Origin: Leptobacterium_A meishanense
GTDB taxonomy: Bacteria; Bacteroidota; Bacteroidia; Flavobacteriales; Flavobacteriaceae
Direction: 5' to 3'
Assembly: GCF_037645805.1 (NCBI RefSeq)
Contig: NZ_JBBEXE010000002.1
Location: 1 to 64,000 of the forward strand
Length of the DNA stretch: 64,000 bases
Under the pieces are notes generated by a model that saw nothing but the letters and a program-made list of their open reading frames with translations, did not search any database and was not told the origin of the DNA. Shown piece by piece: positions 62,252 through 64,000 of this stretch. How positions within the stretch are numbered: the first letter of the stretch is position 1; each line of letters opens with the position of its first letter. A program made the translations under genes and the position numbers.

Positions 62252-62626
62252 ATGCCAACAATTTCACAATTAGTACGAAAAGGAAGGGTCAAAATTACTA
62301 AGAAGAGTAAATCGGCTGCTTTGGATTCGTGCCCTCAACGAAGAGGGGTGTGTACGCGAGTTTACACAACAACGCCTAAAAAACCAAACTCTGCAATGCG
62401 TAAAGTAGCAAGGGTTAGGCTTACCAATGGCAATGAAGTAAACGCATACATCCCCGGAGAAGGTCACAACCTCCAAGAGCACTCGATAGTATTAGTAAGA
62501 GGCGGAAGGGTTAAAGATTTGCCGGGGGTTAGATATCATATCGTTCGTGGAGCTTTGGATACTGCTGGTGTTCAAGGTAGGACGCAAAGAAGATCTAAAT
62601 ACGGAACCAAGCGCCCTAAAAAGTAA
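62252..62626 (+). CDS. rpsL: 30S ribosomal protein S12
   Basis: A 124-residue decoding-centre protein. It is highly conserved, including the TTTPKKPNSAMRK and GGRVKDLPGVRYHIVRG loops; the lysines at the classical streptomycin-resistance positions are wild type. It is the first gene of the str operon, and rpsG follows after 21 nt. Confidence 0.99.
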   Translation: MPTISQLVRKGRVKITKKSKSAALDSCPQRRGVCTRVYTTTPKKPNSAMRKVARVRLTNGNEVNAYIPGEGHNLQEHSIVLVRGGRVKDLPGVRYHIVRGALDTAGVQGRTQRRSKYGTKRPKK

Positions 62627-62647
62627 CTAACTTTTTAAAGAACAGTA

Positions 62648-63124
62648 ATGAGAAAAAGACAAGCAAAGAAAAGACCATTATTACCAGATCCCCGATTTAA
62701 TGATCAATTGGTAACCCGCTTTGTGAATAACCTTATGTGGGATGGTAAAAAGTCTATAGCATATAAAGTATTCTACGATGCTATTGATATTGTAGACCAA
62801 AAGAAACAAGACGACGAAAAAACAGCATTGGAACTTTGGAAAGATGCACTATCTAATGTGATGCCACATGTGGAAGTAAGAAGCCGTCGGGTAGGAGGGG
62901 CAACTTTTCAAATACCTATGCAGATACGTCCGGACAGAAAGGTATCAATGGCGATGAAATGGCTTATTAGTTTCGCGCGTAAGCGAAATGAAAAGGCCAT
63001 GGCCCAGAAATTAGCAGCTGAAATTTTAGCAGCTGCAAAAGAAGAAGGTGCCGCAGTGAAGAAAAGAGTAGACACGCATAAAATGGCAGAAGCTAATAAA
63101 GCATTTTCACATTTTAGATTCTAA
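62648..63124 (+). CDS. rpsG: 30S ribosomal protein S7
   Basis: A 158-residue primary assembly protein of the 30S head: MRKRQAKKR at the start, the central NVMPHVEVRSRRVGGATFQIP rRNA-binding segment and a short C-terminal helix. It is placed between rpsL and fusA as expected, with 15 nt to fusA. Confidence 0.99.
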   Translation: MRKRQAKKRPLLPDPRFNDQLVTRFVNNLMWDGKKSIAYKVFYDAIDIVDQKKQDDEKTALELWKDALSNVMPHVEVRSRRVGGATFQIPMQIRPDRKVSMAMKWLISFARKRNEKAMAQKLAAEILAAAKEEGAAVKKRVDTHKMAEANKAFSHFRF

Positions 63125-63139
63125 TCACTATAAAAAGAA

Positions 63140-64000
63140 ATGGGAAGAGATTTAAAATATACAAGAAATATAGGTATTGCAGCTCACATTGATGCAGGTA
63201 AAACTACTACTACAGAGCGGATACTTTTTTATACAGGGGTTAGCCATAAGATAGGAGAGGTACATGACGGTGCGGCTACAATGGACTGGATGGAGCAAGA
63301 ACAAGAGCGTGGGATCACTATTACTTCTGCAGCAACTACATGTACATGGAACTTTCCGACAGAGAATGGAAAACCAACTTCAGGCACAGAAGGATATCAT
63401 TTTAATATCATTGATACACCCGGTCACGTTGATTTTACAGTAGAGGTAAACCGATCTTTAAGGGTTCTTGATGGATTGGTTTTCTTATTTAGTGCTGTTG
63501 ACGGAGTAGAACCTCAGTCAGAAACTAACTGGAGACTGGCAGATAATTACAAGGTACCACGTATGGGCTTTGTAAATAAAATGGACCGGCAAGGCTCCAA
63601 CTTCTTGAATGTTTGCAAGCAAGTTAGGGAGATGTTAGGGTCTAATGCAGTACCTATTGTGTTGCCTATTGGAGATGAAGCTGATTTTAAGGGAATAGTA
63701 GATCTAGTTAAGAACAGGGCTATTGTATGGCACGAAGATAATTTTGGGTCTACATTTGATGTAATTGATATTCCTGCAGAGATGCAAGATGAAGTAAATG
63801 AGCATAGAGTAGCACTCATTGAGGCAGTTGCTGAATACGATGAAGCATTAATGGAGAAGTTTTTTGAAGATGAAAACTCCATTACGGAAGATGAAATCCA
63901 CACGGCGTTAAGAGCTGCAGTTATGGATATGAGTATCATACCAATGATTTGTGGTTCTTCCTTTAAGAATAAAGGAGTGCAATTTTTGTTAGATGCTGTA
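63140..64000 (+). CDS. fusA: Elongation factor G (5' part, runs off the window)
   Basis: The first 287 codons of the translocation GTPase: MGRDLKYTRNIGIAAHIDAGKTTT (G1), the switch RGITITSAATT (G2), DTPGHVDF (G3) and NKMD (G4). The frame is open to the last base, so the gene continues beyond the window. It belongs to the str operon promoter at 62166. Confidence 0.98.
   Translation, partial: MGRDLKYTRNIGIAAHIDAGKTTTTERILFYTGVSHKIGEVHDGAATMDWMEQEQERGITITSAATTCTWNFPTENGKPTSGTEGYHFNIIDTPGHVDFTVEVNRSLRVLDGLVFLFSAVDGVEPQSETNWRLADNYKVPRMGFVNKMDRQGSNFLNVCKQVREMLGSNAVPIVLPIGDEADFKGIVDLVKNRAIVWHEDNFGSTFDVIDIPAEMQDEVNEHRVALIEAVAEYDEALMEKFFEDENSITEDEIHTALRAAVMDMSIIPMICGSSFKNKGVQFLLDAV

Overview
The window is a stretch of chromosome from a member of the Flavobacteriaceae (Bacteroidota). 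I base this on the gldJ-porU-porV block of the type IX secretion/gliding machinery, a SusC/SusD pair, several promoters with the Bacteroidota -7 element TAnnTTTG, AT-rich DNA, absence of Shine-Dalgarno sequences, and flavobacterial protein forms such as a two-lipoyl PdhC, an hpt-adk fusion and a PafA-type phosphatase. The genus cannot be fixed from the sequence alone. Most of the window is ordinary, densely packed core genome.

Layout. 1-2500: a double beta-barrel outer-membrane protein with a PagL-like end, and an acyl-CoA dehydrogenase. 2685-8450: a plus-strand run of amino-acid dehydrogenase, NhaD antiporter, ExbB-ExbD-TonB and FolC. 8466-8716: two valine tRNAs. 8720-20233: murF and gldJ (minus), then porU-porV-cdd-pdhA-pdhC (plus), a well-known flavobacterial gene neighbourhood. 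20319-25244: M28 peptidase, SDR, SprT-like protein, mannose-1-phosphate guanylyltransferase and a DUF389 membrane protein. 25245-28396: a 3.1-kb accessory island of short unfamiliar genes bounded by degenerate palindromic repeats, with a divergent repressor/Cro-like pair around a perfect 14-bp palindrome. 28397-35911: MlaFE-type lipid transporter, PafA-type phosphatase, a methyltransferase/glycosyltransferase pair and gcvP. 36043-43187: degenerate UbiA-like membrane protein, ECF sigma factor with a ZAS-type anti-sigma factor, rhodanese lipoprotein, M3 peptidase, purEK and the hpt-adk fusion. 43213-55785: obg, an LRR protein, a DUF4136 lipoprotein, mpl, PaiB-like and DUF1569 proteins, radC, a deacetylase-fold protein lacking its active-site residues, a HAD nucleotidase, a gene remnant, rarA, a rhomboid protease and rlmB. 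55814-62068: an orphan SusCD pair and a BamA/TamA-like outer-membrane protein. 62166-64000: the str operon (rpsL, rpsG, start of fusA).

How the genes work together. Much of the window serves the cell envelope: murF and mpl (peptidoglycan synthesis and recycling), GldJ/PorU/PorV (secretion and surface anchoring of T9SS cargo), ExbBD-TonB with SusCD (energised import), MlaFE (phospholipid transport), the BamA-like and PagL-like proteins (outer membrane) and the mannose guanylyltransferase (sugar-nucleotide supply). Purine metabolism (purE, purK, hpt-adk) clusters around one divergent promoter region.

The least explained parts are the 25.2-28.4 kb island, the fused hpt-adk with a likely TTG start, the predicted pseudo-deacetylase at 50.0 kb, the small barrel-like gene fragment at 52.0 kb and the double-barrel protein at the left end. 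I did not find a CRISPR array, transposase, integrase or complete prophage. Residue positions and start choices were read by hand; family assignments come from recognising motifs and are not search results.
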